Shown here one piece after another: positions 13,721 to 15,299 of a DNA stretch of 15,299 nucleotides. The DNA is from Candidatus Dojkabacteria bacterium CG_4_10_14_0_2_um_filter_Dojkabacteria_WS6_41_15 (GTDB lineage: Bacteria > Patescibacteriota > Dojkabacteria > GCA-002793355). The DNA is taken from assembly GCA_002793355.1 (NCBI GenBank), contig PFQB01000011.1, forward strand, positions 1 to 15,299, given 5' to 3'. The notes under the pieces were generated by a model, which saw only the letters and a program-made list of their open reading frames with translations, was not told where the DNA came from and ran no database searches. Both the position numbers and the translations under genes were made by a program. The first letter of the stretch is position 1. Every line of letters starts with the position of its first letter.

Positions 13721-13853
13721 TCAATGCTTTATGCTTGAAAAAGCTCGAAAGAGCGATCTTTAACAATAGAAGTAACAACGCCCCCGCCCCCCGATCCATG
13801 TTGCTTCTATTTATCCTTTAAAACTTTGTGAAATACCGATGTTGAAACATCGG
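13721..13853 (+). ncRNA. rrn-leader-like structured segment
   Basis: Downstream of the promoter come a hairpin GCTC-GAAA-GAGC (13743-13754), then directly GATCTTTAACAA (13755-13766), which differs at one base from the boxA-type GCTCTTTAACAA. An 11-bp stem with a 3-base bulge follows (13766-13779 with 13800-13810) around a loop with two C runs (13781-13792), then a hairpin CCGATGTT-GA-AACATCGG (13836-13853). BoxB then boxA is the order of rRNA antitermination leaders, but no rRNA follows. An alternative is a 10-codon ORF at 13731-13763. I see no longer gene in 13681-13888. Confidence 0.35.
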
Positions 13854-13888
13854 CGCAATCAGTAGCAATTATTCGACGAAATATTTTC

Positions 13889-14362
13889 CTACGCTCCACT
13901 CGCTGGCATCATCTTTTTCCCGAGTATGCCAATTTCAAGTTTAAGCACTTGACCGTATATTTTTTCTGCCTCGTCGTCGATATGTTTTACATCAACTCCC
14001 TTTTCTTGCAACTGTGCCAAAACTTCTAAAACCGATTTCATATAATCTCCCTTGTTCCGACGGTTTATCGTCTTCCAGGGAATACTTTTCAGGTGTGCTA
14101 GGATCTTTTCGTCGTACGTCAAGACCTTTTTGACAAGAAGTAGCGCAATCATTGGATAACTCGTCTCTCCCATGTAATACGCCATATTATCGTTCGACAT
14201 TATCGACATGGTTGAAAGATCATACATGATAAAGTAGCTCTTCCCTTTCGTTGTTGAAATACACGTTGCTCTGTTTTCTGTGGTGAACTCGAAACGCTTA
14301 TCTGCTATCGCAGACAGTGCTTCGTAAACCATATGACGATCGCGAGGTTTTTTCCAGTACAT
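13889..14362 (-). CDS. Unknown 157-residue cytosolic protein
   Basis: The protein starts MYWKKPRDRHMVYEALSAIA and has a beta-like region (KRFEFTTENRATCIS, then KSYFIMYD). A mainly helical second half follows (MIALLLVKKVLTYDEKI, IPWKTINRRNKGDYMKSVL, EKIYGQVLKLEIG). No signal, membrane helix or catalytic motif is evident. A KPRDRHxVYEALxAIAD opening followed by SNDN feels like a conserved CPR protein of unknown function, but I cannot confirm that here. The start ATG 14362 has no ribosome binding site. TATGAT on the minus strand (14391-14396) is a possible -10 with no clear -35. The gene faces toward the IS. Confidence 0.75.
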   Translation of the reverse strand: MYWKKPRDRHMVYEALSAIADKRFEFTTENRATCISTTKGKSYFIMYDLSTMSIMSNDNMAYYMGETSYPMIALLLVKKVLTYDEKILAHLKSIPWKTINRRNKGDYMKSVLEVLAQLQEKGVDVKHIDDEAEKIYGQVLKLEIGILGKKMMPASGA

Positions 14363-14524
14363 AACACAGAAAAGAAATTAAATCTGTTCAATCATACTAC
14401 GTTTGCGGGGGATGGATGCCGAACACCTTATTGGAGAGCTTAAGTGACATAACTTCTGTATTTATTACAACTCCGCAACACTCAGCCTTGTAATATCTCT
14501 AGGAAATTTGTGGTAATTGTAGAG

Positions 14525-14530
14525 TATAAT
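14525..14530 (+). promoter_or_regulatory. -10 box of leaderless small gene
   Basis: TATAAT, then TAAAT and ATG 14536: five bases, the same geometry as at 5727, 7245 and 9124. No clear -35. The 170 bases before it back to 14363 show no other gene. Confidence 0.6.
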
Positions 14531-14535
14531 TAAAT

Positions 14536-14721
14536 ATGTTCATTGGAACAAACCCACGCCAGTCAGAATACCCACCGGCAATTGCAAATATTCGGAACTT
14601 TAGAGCAGATCTTACAGATGCACTAACAATAATAGCTCCCAGCCCAGATGTAGAAGTCACCAAATCTCCCGCACATGCACAAGACTGGATCAAAAGAACA
14701 CTCTCATTGGGCACACCTTGA
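14536..14721 (+). CDS. Small 61-residue protein, unknown
   Basis: A 61-residue ORF beginning MFIGTNPRQSEYPPA, with a helical middle (IRNFRADLTDALTII) and a WIKRTLSLG end. It is soluble by composition. I do not recognise it. The main support for it being a gene is the perfect TATAAT placed exactly five bases before ATG. The opposite strand has an overlapping open frame (14499-14714) without such a promoter, which I take as the shadow. It is convergent with the GNAT gene. Confidence 0.5.
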   Translation: MFIGTNPRQSEYPPAIANIRNFRADLTDALTIIAPSPDVEVTKSPAHAQDWIKRTLSLGTP

Positions 14722-14789
14722 TTGAGAGTTTAACAACGATTAACTCACTACTTTGTAATAATCTCACAGCGAATTAATTCCTTTCAATA

Positions 14790-15299
14790 TTACACGACCA
14801 GATTGACTTCAAATCTTTCATGAACTGTGCCATCATCATCAACATGAGCTTCTTGCCCAATATGATTAAAACCAGCCCGGAGTAAGACTCTTTGAGACTT
14901 ATCATTATTTGGTAACGTAAAGGCTATCAGCTTTTTGAAGCCCACATCTCTAGAGTGTTCCACTAAACCACGTACTGTATTTGACATATAACCAGGGCTA
15001 TTTTCATCCATCCAATATCCAACCTCTGCACCATCAACATTGTCGGACTTAATATCAACAGCACCAACGATTTTACCCTCATTATCACGAGCGAGAAAAA
15101 CAAAATATTTACCCGTTTCCCATCCCGTACGTGCCCATTCAATAAAACCAGTAGCAGAATTATCCATATACGGTTCTCCCTTTAACCGCTTGGCAAAAAG
15201 AAAATTGTAAATCGGTTTTTGATTACATATAGAAACAATCCTGCTAATATCACCATCGGTTATTTTGAAATCGTTGTCTAATGGATATACCTGTACAGA
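14790..15299 (-). CDS. GNAT-family N-acetyltransferase (partial)
   Basis: The frame is open to the window edge, giving at least 169 residues; the true start lies beyond 15299. An internal ATG at 15167 is not the start, because the 44 codons before it continue the domain (YNFLFAKRLKGEPY). The fold is a RimJ/RimL-like GNAT: strand YFVFLARD, turn, IVGAVDIK, then AEVGYWMDENSPGYMSNTVRGL (the acetyl-CoA-binding strand and helix, with S-PGYMSNT in place of the usual Q/RxxGxG/A), FKKLIAFTLPNNDKSQRVLLRAGF and the closing strands. N-D-KSQRVLLRAGF is the conserved NxxSxxvleKlGF stretch. It probably acetylates a protein N-terminus or a small amine; the substrate is unknown. Confidence 0.88.
   Translation of the reverse strand, partial: SVQVYPLDNDFKITDGDISRIVSICNQKPIYNFLFAKRLKGEPYMDNSATGFIEWARTGWETGKYFVFLARDNEGKIVGAVDIKSDNVDGAEVGYWMDENSPGYMSNTVRGLVEHSRDVGFKKLIAFTLPNNDKSQRVLLRAGFNHIGQEAHVDDDGTVHERFEVNLVV

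Noticed and set aside
14499..14714. 71-residue minus-strand frame opposite the 61-residue gene
   Set aside because: It lacks the five-base -10 signature present on the other strand.
1..15299. CRISPR array, tRNA or rRNA gene
   Set aside because: No regularly spaced repeats, cloverleaf or rRNA core sequence was found on reading both strands.

Overview
The window looks like chromosomal DNA of a small-genome bacterium, probably of the Candidate Phyla Radiation (Patescibacteria), possibly Saccharibacteria. This is inferred from short single-pass membrane-anchored proteins with no known relatives, many orphan cytosolic proteins, a near absence of Shine-Dalgarno sites, and -10 boxes lying exactly five bases before start codons (leaderless mRNAs). 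G+C looks to be about 40% by eye. UGA serves as an ordinary stop codon, so Gracilibacteria-type recoding is unlikely.

Left part (1-3157): a CBU_0592-like membrane protein, a membrane-anchored orphan, an ABC-F ATPase, and the first ~44 codons of a HAD-type nucleotidase that breaks off at a perfect 16-bp palindrome.

Middle part (3157-7206): a divergent four-gene block. Leftward are a regulator with a degenerate STAND-like ATPase domain and an OmpR-type winged helix, overlapping a 494-residue protein that faintly resembles RelA/SpoT. Rightward are an orphan protein overlapping a DUF4239 (bestrophin-like) membrane protein. The regulator's promoter carries two 9-bp direct repeats 11 bp apart, a plausible self-binding operator.

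Right part (7256-12305): a HAD-like protein, an Hsp20 under a CIRCE-like operator, a RIO-type kinase, a membrane-anchored orphan followed by a coupled small ORF broken by an in-frame UGA, and three orphan proteins. By motif those three appear to be paralogues of one another and of the 5811-6446 protein. This four-member family, two members of which also share a promoter/leader with an overlapping mini-ORF, is the best candidate here for something undescribed.

End (12364-15299): a complete 1.3-kb insertion sequence with a DDE transposase and doubled end repeats, a noncoding segment resembling an rRNA-operon leader (promoter, boxB-like hairpin, boxA-like site) with no rRNA after it, a 157-residue unknown protein, a 61-residue leaderless small gene, and a GNAT acetyltransferase cut by the window edge.
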